Shown piece after piece: positions 24,705 through 34,500 of a stretch of 43,858 bases of DNA. The translations under genes were made by a program, and so were the position numbers. The stretch is taken from contig NZ_JABLSI010000043.1 of assembly GCF_019303475.1 (NCBI RefSeq), positions 1-43,858 on the forward strand. Reading direction: 5' to 3'. A model generated the notes under the pieces. The model worked only from the letters and a program-made list of their open reading frames with translations. It was not told the origin of the DNA and made no database searches. The stretch is from Streptomyces sp. JJ38. GTDB lineage: Bacteria > Actinomycetota > Actinomycetes > Streptomycetales > Streptomycetaceae. The first letter of the stretch is position 1. Every line of letters starts with the position of its first letter.

Positions 24705-24723
24705 TAAGGATAGGCTCGCCTAA
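24705..24723. promoter_or_regulatory. Iron box shared by divergent uptake genes
   Basis: TAAGGATAGGCTCGCCTAA matches 15 of 19 consensus positions. It sits between the lipoprotein gene (minus) and the first permease gene (plus), only eight bases before the latter's ATG, so one site can repress both. Confidence 0.9.
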
Positions 24724-24731
24724 CCTACAGC

Positions 24732-25811
24732 ATGGCGACGGCGGAGGAGATCGTGATCGAAGCGCTATCTGCACCACTCCGGAAACGGAGACGGCGCGAG
24801 GTCGCCGCGCAGCGCGCCCACACCCGGTGGGTGGGCCTGCTCGTCCTCGTCGCCCTGCTCGGGCTCGCCCTGTTGGCCAGCATCGCCTTCGGCTCCAAGC
24901 CCCTGACCCCGGGCCAGGTCTGGCACGGGCTGTGGAACCCGGACGGCACGGGCGAGGCCGAAGTCATCGTGCACTCCCTGCGGCTGCCCCGCACCGTGCT
25001 CGCCCTCGCGGCCGGGGTCGCGCTCGGCGTCGCCGGGGCCCTGATGCAGGGTCACACCCGCAACCCCATCGCCGACCCCGTCCTGCTCGGGCTCAGCGCC
25101 GGAGCGGGCATGTGGGTGGTCGGCGCCGTCTTCCTGCTGGGCGTCACCACCCTCTACGGGTACGTGTGGTTCGCCTTCGCCGGAACGCTCATGGCCGCCC
25201 TCCTCGTCCACTCCGTCGGCTCCCTCGCCCGCGGCGGTGCCACGCCCGTCACCCTCGCGCTGGCCGGAGCCGCAGCCCACGCCCTGTTCACCGCGCTCAC
25301 GGCCGGGATGGTCATCTTCGACCGGCAGGCCCTGGACACCTACCGCTTCTGGACGGTCGGCGCCGTCAACGGTCGGCCCCTGGACTTCACCGTCCAGCTC
25401 CTGCCCTTCATCCTGCTCGGCCTCGCCCTCGCCGCGCTCAACGCACCCGGCCTGAACGCCCTCTCCCTCGGCGAGGACGTGGCCCGCACCCTCGGCGTCC
25501 GGCTCGGGCTCACCCGCACCGTCGGCATGGCCGCCATCACCCTCCTCACCGGCGCGGCCGTCGCCGCCTGCGGGCCCATCGGGTTCGTCGGCCTCGTCGC
25601 CACCCACATCGGCCGCCACTTCACCGGCCCCGACTACCGCTGGGTGCTCGGCTACGCCGCGCTGATCGGCGGAACGCTCGTCCTCGTCGCCGACGTGCTG
25701 GGCCGGGTGGTGGCCCGGCCCGGCGAACTCCAGGTCGGCATCATGCTGGCCCTCATCGGCGCGCCCGTCTTCATCCAGCTCGTCCGCCGCCGCAAGCCGG
25801 TGCGGCTGTGA
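24732..25811 (+). CDS. FecCD-family siderophore ABC permease 1
   Basis: A 359-residue permease of the FecCD/BtuC type with about nine to ten membrane helices after a basic cytoplasmic start (APLRKRRRREV). Family motifs are visible: SLRLPRTVLALAAGVALGVAGALMQ, HTRNPIADPVLLG, and the ATPase-coupling GPIGFVGLVATHIGRHF. ATG 24732 lies immediately after the iron box with no room for a ribosome-binding site, so the transcript may be leaderless. Its stop overlaps a GTG that can start the second permease. With its partner it forms the membrane channel of the ferric-siderophore importer. Confidence 0.94.
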   Translation: MATAEEIVIEALSAPLRKRRRREVAAQRAHTRWVGLLVLVALLGLALLASIAFGSKPLTPGQVWHGLWNPDGTGEAEVIVHSLRLPRTVLALAAGVALGVAGALMQGHTRNPIADPVLLGLSAGAGMWVVGAVFLLGVTTLYGYVWFAFAGTLMAALLVHSVGSLARGGATPVTLALAGAAAHALFTALTAGMVIFDRQALDTYRFWTVGAVNGRPLDFTVQLLPFILLGLALAALNAPGLNALSLGEDVARTLGVRLGLTRTVGMAAITLLTGAAVAACGPIGFVGLVATHIGRHFTGPDYRWVLGYAALIGGTLVLVADVLGRVVARPGELQVGIMLALIGAPVFIQLVRRRKPVRL

Positions 25812-26983
25812 GCCCCACGCCCGCTGCCCGCGCGGCAGCAGCCACCGACAGCACACCCGACAGCGCACCCGGCGGCGGACCCGACTCGGCGAACCCCCGC
25901 CCGAGCGAAGGGAGCAGAGTGTCCAGCGTCCCCGGCCGCACGCCCGTGCGCCTCGGCCCCTTCTCGACGGTGTGGCGCCCGCGCACGGTCCTCGTCCCCG
26001 TCCTCATCACCCTCGCCCTGTTCACCGCCGTCGTCCTCAACACCGGCCGCGGAGACTTCCCGCTCTCGGCCGGAGAGGTCGTCAACGCCCTCTTCGGCGG
26101 CGGCGACCACATCTCCGAGCTCGTCGTCTGGGAGCTGCGGCTGCCCCGCTCCGTCGTCGGGCTCCTCGTCGGCGCCTCCCTCGGGCTGGCCGGAGCCATC
26201 CTCCAGGGCATCGCCCGCAACCCGCTGGCCAGCCCCGACATCCTCGGCATCACGGCCGGCGCGGGGGTCGGCGCCGTCACCGTCATCGTGTTCAGCGGAG
26301 CCAACGGCGCTGTCGGCGGCTTCGCCGGAGAGGTGGGCGTGCCCACCGCGGCCGTCGGCGGCGGGCTCACCGCCGCCGTCCTCGTCTACCTCCTCGCCGT
26401 CCGCCAGGGCATCAGCGGCTACCGGGTCCTGCTCGTCGGCGTCGGCGTCAACGCGGCCCTCACCAGCGTGCTGTCCTGGCTGCTGGCCAAGGCCGACATC
26501 GTCGACGCCGGACGCGCGCTGATCTGGCTCAACGGCAGCCTGGGCGGCACCAACTGGGACGTCGCGGGACCCGCAGCCTGGGCGCTCGCGGTCCTGCTGC
26601 CCGCGGCCCTGCTGCTCTCCCACCAGTTCGGGGCGCTCGCCTTCGACGACGACACCGCCCGCGGCCTCGGCGTCCGGATGACCGGCGCCCGGGTGGCCCT
26701 GCTGCTCACCGCCGTCCTGCTCACCTCCGTCGCCACGGCCGCCACCGGGCCCATCGCCTTCGTGGCGCTGGCCTGCCCCCAGCTCGCGCTGCGCCTCATG
26801 CGCACCGGCCACCCCCCGCTGCTGGCGTCCGCCCTGCTGGGCGCCGCCGTCACCGTGTGGGCCGACGTCCTCGGCCGCACCCTCATCAGCGACGTGGAGC
26901 TTCCGGTGGGCATCCTCACCGCGGCCCTCGGCGCGCCCTACCTGCTCTATCTGCTCGTCCGCAGCGGAAAGGCCCGCTCATGA
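25808..26983 (+). CDS. FecCD-family siderophore ABC permease 2
   Basis: 391 residues if translated from GTG 25808, which overlaps the stop of permease 1 (GTGA). GTG 25919 is a strong alternative: it has AAGGGAG just upstream and would remove a low-complexity Ala/Pro/Ser-rich extension of 37 residues. The hydrophobic core starts near residue 60. Motifs match the family: LRLPRSVVGLLVGASLGLAGAILQ, ARNPLASPDILGIT and GPIAFVALACPQLALRL. The C-terminus overlaps the ATPase start by four bases. It pairs with permease 1 to form the heterodimeric siderophore channel. Confidence 0.93.
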   Translation: MSPTPAARAAAATDSTPDSAPGGGPDSANPRPSEGSRVSSVPGRTPVRLGPFSTVWRPRTVLVPVLITLALFTAVVLNTGRGDFPLSAGEVVNALFGGGDHISELVVWELRLPRSVVGLLVGASLGLAGAILQGIARNPLASPDILGITAGAGVGAVTVIVFSGANGAVGGFAGEVGVPTAAVGGGLTAAVLVYLLAVRQGISGYRVLLVGVGVNAALTSVLSWLLAKADIVDAGRALIWLNGSLGGTNWDVAGPAAWALAVLLPAALLLSHQFGALAFDDDTARGLGVRMTGARVALLLTAVLLTSVATAATGPIAFVALACPQLALRLMRTGHPPLLASALLGAAVTVWADVLGRTLISDVELPVGILTAALGAPYLLYLLVRSGKARS

Positions 26984-27882
26984 CCGACACCGGCACCGGC
27001 ACCGTCCCCGCCCCGGCCCCCGCCCCCATGACCCAGGACCCGTCCCGCCCCGTGCGGCTGCGCGCGGAGAAGCTGACCCTCGGCTACGGCGACCGGCCCG
27101 TCGTCCACGACCTGTCCCTCGACATCCCCGAGGGCACGGTGACCGCCGTCATCGGCCCCAACGGCTGCGGCAAGTCCACGCTGCTGCGCGCCTTCGGGAG
27201 GCTGATGAAGCCCCGCTCCGGGCGGGTGCTGCTGGACGGGACGCCGATCCACGCCATGCCCACCCGCCGCGTCGCCTCCCTCGTCGGGCTGCTGCCGCAG
27301 ACTCCGCAGGCGCCCGAGGGGCTGAGCGTCGCCGACCTCGTCGCCCGCGGCCGGCACCCCCACCAGAGCTGGTACCGCCGCTGGTCCGGTGAGGACGAAC
27401 AGGCCGTCGAGCACGCGCTGCGCGCCACCGGAACCCTCGACCTGGCCGAGCGCACCCTCGACGAACTCTCCGGCGGCCAGCGGCAGCGCGCCTGGATCGC
27501 CATGGCCCTCGCCCAGGAGACCGAGCTGCTGCTCCTGGACGAACCCACCAACCACCTCGACCTGGCGCACCAGATCGAGGTGCTGGACCTGGTGCGCGAA
27601 CTCCACCGCGACACCGGGCGCACCGTCGTCCTCGTGCTGCACGACCTGTCGTTCGCCGCCCGCTACGCGGACCGGCTCGTGGCCATGAAGGACGGCCGCA
27701 TCGCCGCGCTCGGCGAGCCGGGCGAGGTGCTGACGGAGGAACTCCTCGCCGACGTCTTCGGGCTGCGGGCCCGCATCCGCACCGACGACGAGACCGGCGC
27801 CCCCCTCGTCGTCCCCCTCAGCCGCCACGACGCGCCCCCCAGGGGGGAGAAGCGCCCCGCCGCCCCCGTCGAAAGCCACTGA
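26980..27882 (+). CDS. Siderophore ABC transporter ATPase (FecE/FepC-like)
   Basis: A 300-residue ATPase that powers ferric-siderophore import. Walker A is GPNGCGKST from residue 59, the signature LSGGQRQR starts near residue 163, and Walker B LLLLDEPTNHLD near 184, followed by the H-loop VLHDLS. PQTPQAPEGLSVADLVARGRHP is the typical Q-loop region of siderophore and B12 transporters. A Pro/Ala-rich N-terminal extension of about 25 residues precedes the domain; an internal ATG at residue 17 could be the real start. ATG 26980 overlaps the permease stop. It is the last gene of the uptake operon. Confidence 0.95.
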   Translation: MTDTGTGTVPAPAPAPMTQDPSRPVRLRAEKLTLGYGDRPVVHDLSLDIPEGTVTAVIGPNGCGKSTLLRAFGRLMKPRSGRVLLDGTPIHAMPTRRVASLVGLLPQTPQAPEGLSVADLVARGRHPHQSWYRRWSGEDEQAVEHALRATGTLDLAERTLDELSGGQRQRAWIAMALAQETELLLLDEPTNHLDLAHQIEVLDLVRELHRDTGRTVVLVLHDLSFAARYADRLVAMKDGRIAALGEPGEVLTEELLADVFGLRARIRTDDETGAPLVVPLSRHDAPPRGEKRPAAPVESH

Positions 27883-27936
27883 GGAGGCTTGCCCAAGTCA
27901 ACTGCCACGCCAGGCGGGTTGGGACACAATGGACCG

Positions 27937-28365
27937 GTGTCTGACTTCATCGAGTTCGAGTTCGACGACGGTTCCGCGCTCGCCCTGCAGGTCTTCGCGC
28001 CGGTGAGCGACGGCGGGCCGCCGACGCCGGGCGCCGAGGGCGCGGCCCCCGGCTTCGGCGGCTCCGTGCCCGTGGCCCGCCGTCGCTCACGCACCGCGAC
28101 GGCCGCCGGCAGCGCCCTGCGCACCATGCTCTCGCCGCTGGTTCCCCTGCTCCAGCAGGTCCGTGACACGGCGGCCACGGTGCCCGACCGGCCCGACGAG
28201 CTCTCGGTGAGCTTCGGCGTGAGGGTCGGCCAGGACCTCAAGCTCGCCGTCGTCGGCGCCAAGGGCGAGGCCACGCTCAGCGTCACGGCGACCTGGCAGC
28301 TCGGCCGCGAGCCCGGCCGGCCGCGCCGTGAGGAGGACCAGTCCGCTGACGATGACGCCCAGTAG
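27937..28365 (+). CDS. Trypsin-co-occurring (Trypco1, CU044_2847-type) small protein
   Basis: A 142-residue protein from GTG 27937; a longer frame from 27889 adds sixteen residues unlike the family. It starts with the beta-rich segment SDFIEFEFDDGSALALQVFAP. A Gly/Pro linker and a helix (ALRTMLSPLVPLLQQVRDTAA) follow, then the conserved end ELSVSFGVRVGQDLKLAVVGAKGEATLSVTATW. This is the Trypco1/CU044_2847 pattern, named for its regular pairing with trypsin-like proteases in predicted conflict systems. The next gene indeed encodes a trypsin fused to VMAP-type regions, and the two overlap. It may bind or regulate the protease; no biochemical role is known to me. Confidence 0.8.
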   Translation: MSDFIEFEFDDGSALALQVFAPVSDGGPPTPGAEGAAPGFGGSVPVARRRSRTATAAGSALRTMLSPLVPLLQQVRDTAATVPDRPDELSVSFGVRVGQDLKLAVVGAKGEATLSVTATWQLGREPGRPRREEDQSADDDAQ

Positions 28366-30556
28366 CCGGCGGCCGGTCCCGGCCCCCCGGCCGCCGGCCG
28401 ACGCGCTCCGGCCCTCCCTGGTCTCGGTGCTGAGCCACGCCTCCGGCGAACTGGCGGGCAGCGGCCTGCACCTGGGCGGCCGGCACGTGCTGACCTGCGC
28501 CCACGTCGTCAACGAGGCCCTCGGACGGGGGATGTTCGAGCAGAGCACGCCGAACGGCGCCCCGCTGCGGGTGGAGTTCCCCTGCCTGCCGCAGCGGCCC
28601 GGGTTCACCGCGTCCCTGCTGCGCTGGCGCGCCGCCCACCGCGTCGGCGCCCCCGGCGACCCGGCCGCCCCGGGCGACCTCGTCTGGGCCGGGGATCTCG
28701 CCCTGCTCGAACTCGCCGAGGACCCGGGCCTCCAGCCGCCCCCGTGGCGGCCCATGGCCCCGGGCCAGCGGGTGCGCGCCTGGTACGGGGACGGCGCCGC
28801 CTACAGCTACGCCGACAGCCTCGTCGGCTCCCTCCAGGACGACCACGCCTTCGTCGACGGCGAGCTGCGCGGCGCCTCCATCGGCCACGGCTACAGCGGC
28901 GGTCCGCTGTGGTGCGAGACGGAAGGGGCCGTCGTCGGCCTCGTCCTGGGGATGATGTCCCCGCCTCCGGGCCCGTTCCGCGGCGAGAACGTCCTGCGGC
29001 GCGCCATCGTCGCGCCCTGGCAGGCGATCGAGCCCTTCGCCGCGGACGGAGCGGACGCCGCCCCGTCACGCGCCGACCCCACGCTGCCGCCGCCGCGCCT
29101 CGTCGCCCCCTCGGTACGGCTGAGGCTGCGCAAGTGCGTGCAGGCGCTGCTGCCGAGCCCCGAAGAACGCGCCCACCACATCGCCCACGTGCTCGACGAG
29201 CTCGGCCTGCCGCCCGCCGCCACGGACCGGCCCACGGTGGCCGACGTCGTCGAGCTCGTCCTCACCCGGCACCGGGCCGCCGCCGTCCTCAGCGACGTCC
29301 TGCCGCCCGATTCCCGTGAGGAGACCCTGCGGCTGCTCGCCCTGTGCCGCGGCGCGCTGGTGCCCGGCATCCTCACGCCCCTCGAACTCGCCTCCCTCCT
29401 CGAACACCTCGACGGCGAGCCCGATGGGCTGCTGGAGGAGGCGGCCCGCGACGCCCTGGGCAACACCACGTTCTGGGACGAGCGCACCCCGGCCGCCCCC
29501 GGCGTCACCGCGGCCGAGTCCGTCGAGCACCTCGTCGTGGCCCTGGAGAACTACTGGGGCGACAGCGGCTCCACGGACACCACCCACCGCGTCCCGGCCC
29601 TGCTCACGGCCGTCGAACACGTCGCCGCCGTGTGTCCGGCGAACCGCATGGAGGAGCTGCGCGAGTGGACGGAGTCCGTGGCCCAGCGCCTCGGCGTGCA
29701 CGAGAGCGTCCTGCTGAGCCGCCGCGCGGACGCCGAGGACTGGGCCCGCGCCCGGCGCTTCCGGCTGGGCCCGCCCGAACCCCGGCTGACGGTCCTGCTC
29801 GACCGCGCACCCCAGGGCGGGCACCGCTGCACCCTGTGGTTCGACCCGGGCACGGCCGGGAACGCCGGCATGCGCCAGGTCGTGGCGGAGGACGAACCCC
29901 GCACCCCGCAGGACGTCGCCCGCCTCGTGCAGGACGTCCTGCTGCGCGAGCTGTCCCCGGCCGCCGGGCGCGGCAGGCCCCTGATCGAGTTCCAGCTCGA
30001 ACCCGAGGACCTCGACCTGCCCGTGGACGGCTGGGACGACGGCGACCCCGACGGCGGCGTCCCCTCCGTGCTCGGCGTCGAGTACCGCGTCGTCGTGAGC
30101 TGCCCGGAACTGCGCACGGCCACCCTCAAGCGGCGCCGCGCCTGGGAGGCCCGCTCGCTCGACTTCCCCCACGGCGGCTTCGCCCGCGTCACCGCCGAGC
30201 ACCGCGAGGCCGCGGACGTCTACACGCTGCTGCACCGCGACCAGCGCATCGGCAGGGTCACCGTCGGCTGCGCTCCCGAACACCGCGCGCGCCTCCAGAC
30301 GGTGTGCCTCACCCAGGGCATCCCCGTCGTCCTGTGGGACCGCAACGACGCGCCGCGCCGGACCGACGTGCTCACCGGGCTGATGCTCAACGGCAGCCCC
30401 CGCAACCTGCCCGAGCGGGTCCGCGTTCACCGGGCGGACACCCTCGGGCGTCCCCGGGAGGACGCCGTCGCCCCCGTCCTGGTGTGGGACGACGCCTCCC
30501 GCACGCCCCCCGAGCCCTACTGGAGCGACCCCTCCTGGGAGGAACCCGTCTCATGA
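28352..30556 (+). CDS. Trypsin-like serine protease fused to VMAP-type domains
   Basis: A 734-residue cytoplasmic protein without a signal peptide. The first 215 residues form a trypsin-like protease with a complete triad: H51 (TCAHVV), D115 (GDLALLEL) and S182 (GYSGGPLW). A helical middle region (about 235-430) includes LRLRKCVQALLPSPEERAHHIAHVL, which fits VMAP-M. The C-terminal region (about 470-715) has PLIEFQLEPEDLDLPVDGW, the VMAP-C signature. VMAP (vWA-MoxR-associated protein) regions mark ternary NTP-dependent conflict systems. ATG 28352 overlaps the end of the Trypco1 gene, and the stop overlaps the MoxR start. Activation of the protease by its partners is inferred. Confidence 0.85.
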   Translation: MTPSSRRPVPAPRPPADALRPSLVSVLSHASGELAGSGLHLGGRHVLTCAHVVNEALGRGMFEQSTPNGAPLRVEFPCLPQRPGFTASLLRWRAAHRVGAPGDPAAPGDLVWAGDLALLELAEDPGLQPPPWRPMAPGQRVRAWYGDGAAYSYADSLVGSLQDDHAFVDGELRGASIGHGYSGGPLWCETEGAVVGLVLGMMSPPPGPFRGENVLRRAIVAPWQAIEPFAADGADAAPSRADPTLPPPRLVAPSVRLRLRKCVQALLPSPEERAHHIAHVLDELGLPPAATDRPTVADVVELVLTRHRAAAVLSDVLPPDSREETLRLLALCRGALVPGILTPLELASLLEHLDGEPDGLLEEAARDALGNTTFWDERTPAAPGVTAAESVEHLVVALENYWGDSGSTDTTHRVPALLTAVEHVAAVCPANRMEELREWTESVAQRLGVHESVLLSRRADAEDWARARRFRLGPPEPRLTVLLDRAPQGGHRCTLWFDPGTAGNAGMRQVVAEDEPRTPQDVARLVQDVLLRELSPAAGRGRPLIEFQLEPEDLDLPVDGWDDGDPDGGVPSVLGVEYRVVVSCPELRTATLKRRRAWEARSLDFPHGGFARVTAEHREAADVYTLLHRDQRIGRVTVGCAPEHRARLQTVCLTQGIPVVLWDRNDAPRRTDVLTGLMLNGSPRNLPERVRVHRADTLGRPREDAVAPVLVWDDASRTPPEPYWSDPSWEEPVS

Positions 30557-31590
30557 CCACAGCCGAGGACCCGGCCCAGGGCCCCGCCCAGGACGCCACC
30601 CGGGACCCCGCCCGGGAACCCGCCCGGGACCCCGACGGCTGGCGGCTCTTCCGCGGCGACGGCAGGCCCCGCCGCGTGCCGATGCCGCCCGCACCGCCCT
30701 GGCGGGTCTTCAAAGACGCCGCGCCCGACGGTGCGACGGCCGCCGACGACGGGCCAGAGCACCGCCCCTACCTCATCGGGCCCGCCGAACGCGACGTCGT
30801 CAACGCCGCGCTCCACCTGCGCCGACCGCTCCTCGTGACCGGCCACCCGGGCACCGGCAAGTCCTCGCTCGCCGACGCCCTCGCCCACGAGCTCAGCCTC
30901 GGTCCCGTGCTGCGCTGGTCCGTCAACAGCCGCTCCCGGCTCGCCGACGCGCTCTACCGCTACGACGCCGTCGGACGCCTGCGCGAGGCCAACCTCCCCC
31001 GGCACCAGGACGGCTCCGACCCGGGCATCGGCCGCTTCATCCGGCTCGGCGCGCTGGGTACGGCCCTCGTCCCCGGGGACCATCCGCGCGTCCTGCTCGT
31101 CGACGAACTGGACAAGGGCGACGTCGACCTGCCGAACGACCTGCTGACCGTGTTCGAGGAGGGCCGGTTCGAGATCCCGGAACTCGCCCGGCTGCCCGAG
31201 GGCGAGGACGTGGTCCGGGTGTACGCGGCGCGCGGCAGCGACACGGTGCCCGTACGCCGCGGGGTGGTGCGCTGCCGGGAGTTCCCCGTCGTCGTCATCA
31301 CCAGCAACGGGGAGCGCGAGTTCCCGCCCGCGTTCCTGCGCCGTTGCCTGCGGCTTGACCTCCCCGATCCGGACGAGCGGCGGCTGCGCGCCATCGTCGC
31401 CGCGCACCTGGGGGAGGAGGCCCTGCCGCGCGTCGACGACCTGGTGCGGACCTTCCTCGCCCGCCGGGCACCGGGCGAACTCGCCACCGACCAGCTGCTG
31501 AACGCGGCCTTCCTGCGGCTGGGCGGCGTGGACCTGGACGCCGAGGGCCTGCTCGACGCCGTCCTCCACCGGCTCGGCGGAGCGCTGTAG
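30553..31590 (+). CDS. MoxR-type AAA+ ATPase
   Basis: A 345-residue AAA+ ATPase. A low-complexity N-terminus (repeated Asp-Pro-Ala) precedes a conserved WRLFRGDG segment. Walker A is GHPGTGKSS starting at residue 97, Walker B VLLVDELDK at 180-188, sensor 1 VVITSNGERE, and an arginine-finger region FLRRCLRLDLPDP follows. This belongs to the MoxR group, which remodels partner proteins, usually with vWA-domain proteins. ATG 30553 overlaps the stop of the protease-VMAP gene. The next gene starts two bases after its stop, so all four genes form one operon. It is the likely NTP-dependent switch of the module. Confidence 0.92.
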   Translation: MTTAEDPAQGPAQDATRDPAREPARDPDGWRLFRGDGRPRRVPMPPAPPWRVFKDAAPDGATAADDGPEHRPYLIGPAERDVVNAALHLRRPLLVTGHPGTGKSSLADALAHELSLGPVLRWSVNSRSRLADALYRYDAVGRLREANLPRHQDGSDPGIGRFIRLGALGTALVPGDHPRVLLVDELDKGDVDLPNDLLTVFEEGRFEIPELARLPEGEDVVRVYAARGSDTVPVRRGVVRCREFPVVVITSNGEREFPPAFLRRCLRLDLPDPDERRLRAIVAAHLGEEALPRVDDLVRTFLARRAPGELATDQLLNAAFLRLGGVDLDAEGLLDAVLHRLGGAL

Positions 31591-31592
31591 CC

Positions 31593-34500
31593 GTGCCGCA
31601 CCGTCTCCTGCGCCTGCTCGGCCAACTCGGTGCGGAGGTGACCGCCGAGGAGCTCGCGGACGTGCTGTGGCTCGCCGAGCGGCTGCCGGCCGAGGCCAGG
31701 GCCCTGCCGCTGGCCCGCGTGCTGGGGCTCGACGACGCCTCACGGGCCGGCGCCGCAGGGGCGGAGACGGATCCGCCCCCGCACCCGACGGCCGCGTCAC
31801 CTAACGCCCCGTCACCGCGGCTACCGCGGGCGGCGGGAGACGGCGACAGCCCGGACGCCGACGCAGGAGATCCCGGAGACCCGGCGGACGCCGACGCCGG
31901 GGACGCCGGGGGCCGGGCCGCGCTGTACTCCCTGCCGGGCTCGCTGGCCCAAGGCGCCGCCGGGAACCCGCCCGGGGAGCAGGAGCCCTCCGAGCCCGAG
32001 CCGGCCGCGCAGCCGTCGGCGGAGGGGGCCGCACCGCGAGGCCGGGGGGCGGCCCGGGCGCTGCCCGTCCGCATCCCCCACCCACGCGCCCTCGCCTCGC
32101 CGTTGGCGGCGGCCCGCGCGCTGCGGCCACTGAAGCGGGTCTCCGCCGACCCGGCCGTCGAGGAGCTCGACGAGGAGGAGACGGCCGCGCGCACCGCCGA
32201 CTCACGGGTGCCGGACGTCGTGACGCGGCCGGTCCGCAGCCGGTGGCTCGACCTCAACCTGGTCATCGACGACGGCGTGTCCATGCTGCTGTGGCAGCAG
32301 CTCTGCGCCGAGCTCGGCGCCCTGGCGGTGCGGCTCGGGGCCTTCCGGCAGATCCGCCTGTTCGGGCTGCGGCTGCGGCCCGGCACCCCGCCGGCGCTCA
32401 CCACCCGGCCCTTCGATCCGGCCGCGGCGCCCGTGCGCCCGGACGTCGTCACCGACCCCACGGGGCGGAGCATGACGCTCGTCGTCTCGGACGGCGCGGG
32501 GCCGGGGTGGCGCACCGGAGGGATGCGCGCCGTGCTCTCCCGCTGGGCCCTCCACGGCCCCGCCGCCGTCGTGCACGCGCTGCCGCCCCGCATGTGGCGC
32601 GGCTCCGGCCTGCCCGTGGTGACCCGCCGGGTGCGGCTGCCCGGCCCGGGGGCGGCCAACGCGACCTGGCGCGTCCACCGCTCCGACGCGCTGGCCGGGC
32701 TGCCGGGGGAGGAGCCGGGCCGCCGTCTCGCGGACGGGGTGCCCGTTCCCGTCCTGGAGCCCTCCGGCCCGGCGCTGGCCGACTGGGCGCGGCTGACGGC
32801 CTCCGGCGGAGCGGGCGCCCTGTCCCTGTGGGACACCGAGGCCGCCGAGCGCCGGCCGGTCCGCGGGCGCCGCCCGGCCCGCTCGGCGGCGGCGGACGAC
32901 GCCGGGGACCCGGGGCGCGCGGACGCGGAGGTCCGGCACTTCCGCCGCACCGTCTCCCCGGACGCCTACCGGCTGGCCGCCCACCTCGCCGCCGTCTCGC
33001 CGCTGACCGTCCCCGTCATGCGGCTCGTGGCCCGGTCGCTGCCCCGGCCGGTGACGACGGCCCACCTCGCCGAGGTCTTCCTCAGCGGGCTGCTCCGCCC
33101 CGCCGAGGCGGCGTCGAGCGGCTCCCGGGGGCGGCACGTCCCGCCCCAGCAGCGCGTGTTCTCCTTCGCCCCGGCCACCAGGGACGTGCTGCTGGACGTG
33201 GTCCCGACGGCAGAGGTGATCCAGTCCACCCGCCTCGTCTCCGAGCACATCGCGCACCTGGCGGGCCGCTCCCCGGACTTCCCCGCCTGGCTCAGCCGCC
33301 CCGACGGCACCGACGAACTCCCCTCGACGGGCTCGGCCTTCGCCTGGCTCAGCCCCGCGCTCCAGCAGCGCCTCGGCCTGGCCGGGCTGTCCGACCGCAC
33401 GTGGGCGGCCCGGGCGGGGGAGCGGGCCTGGGAGAGCGAACCGGACCTGCCCGAGGAGACGGCGACGGGAGTGGTGAACCCCTACACCGAGGTGCTCGAG
33501 AGCGAGGACGGGGAACTGGGGCTGTTCGACGACCGGCTGCAGGTCAGGCGTTCGGAGCCCGTCGGGCCGTTCACGCTGCTGGGGACCTGGCAGAGCCGTA
33601 CCGGGGAGTCCGTCCACAGCGGAGCCGACGGCCACCGCGTCGCCCTGATCCGCACGGCGCGCTCGATCCACTCCACCGCCTACCCGTTCGTCCACACCGA
33701 GACCATGGCGACGCTGCGCTTCGACCATCCGTGCCTGCCCGCGCTGCTGGACGGAAACCTCAGCAGGGCCTGGCCGTGGGTGGCGGTCAGCGGGGCCATG
33801 AGCCGGAACGGCCGCCCGGCCCCCGAACTGAGGGACGCCCTGCGGTACGCGCCGCTGCCCGCCGCGGCCGTGCTGGTGCTCGGGCAGCGGCTCGCGTCCG
33901 CGCTGGACCACGCCCACCGCGTGAGTGTCGTGCACGGGCGTCTGATGCCGCGTCACGTGCTGCTGACCGAGGACGGCCCGCTGATCACCGGCTGGCACCG
34001 CGCCGTCCTGGACGGGGGACCGGGCACGCCCACGGCCGGGGACGACGTCCGGCGGCTCGCCCTGCTGCTGTGCCAGACCCACACCGGCCTCTGGGACACC
34101 GAGCCGCTGACCGATGTCCAGGACCCTCAGCTGGCTGCCTTGCTCGGCCCGTTCGCTACCGGAACGGCCCCCGTGATGTCGGCCGACGCCCTGCTCGCCG
34201 CGTTGCGCGACGGCACCGTGCGCGGCGCCTTCGACATGCCGCCGCGTGAGTGGCTTCCCCAACGGGCCTTCGCCTGGGTCGAGGGCACCCATGTGTACCG
34301 TCCGGGCCACACCCGGGTCGTCCAGCCGGTGCAGTGGCCCGAGCCCCCGGGGCCGCAGGTCCCCTTCACGCCGGAGGTTCCGCACGAGGACGAGGATCCG
34401 AGCATCACCGCCGAACGCTCGGCACCGCGCCGGGAACCTCCCCGCACCAAGTGGTTCACCCTGCCGGGCGGCACCGCGAAGCCGCCGTCGTGGTTCGCCC

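Noticed and set aside
23459..25807. Plus-strand open frame running into the second permease
   Set aside because: It lies antisense to the lipoprotein gene and out of frame over permease 1; the permease starts at 25808 or 25919.
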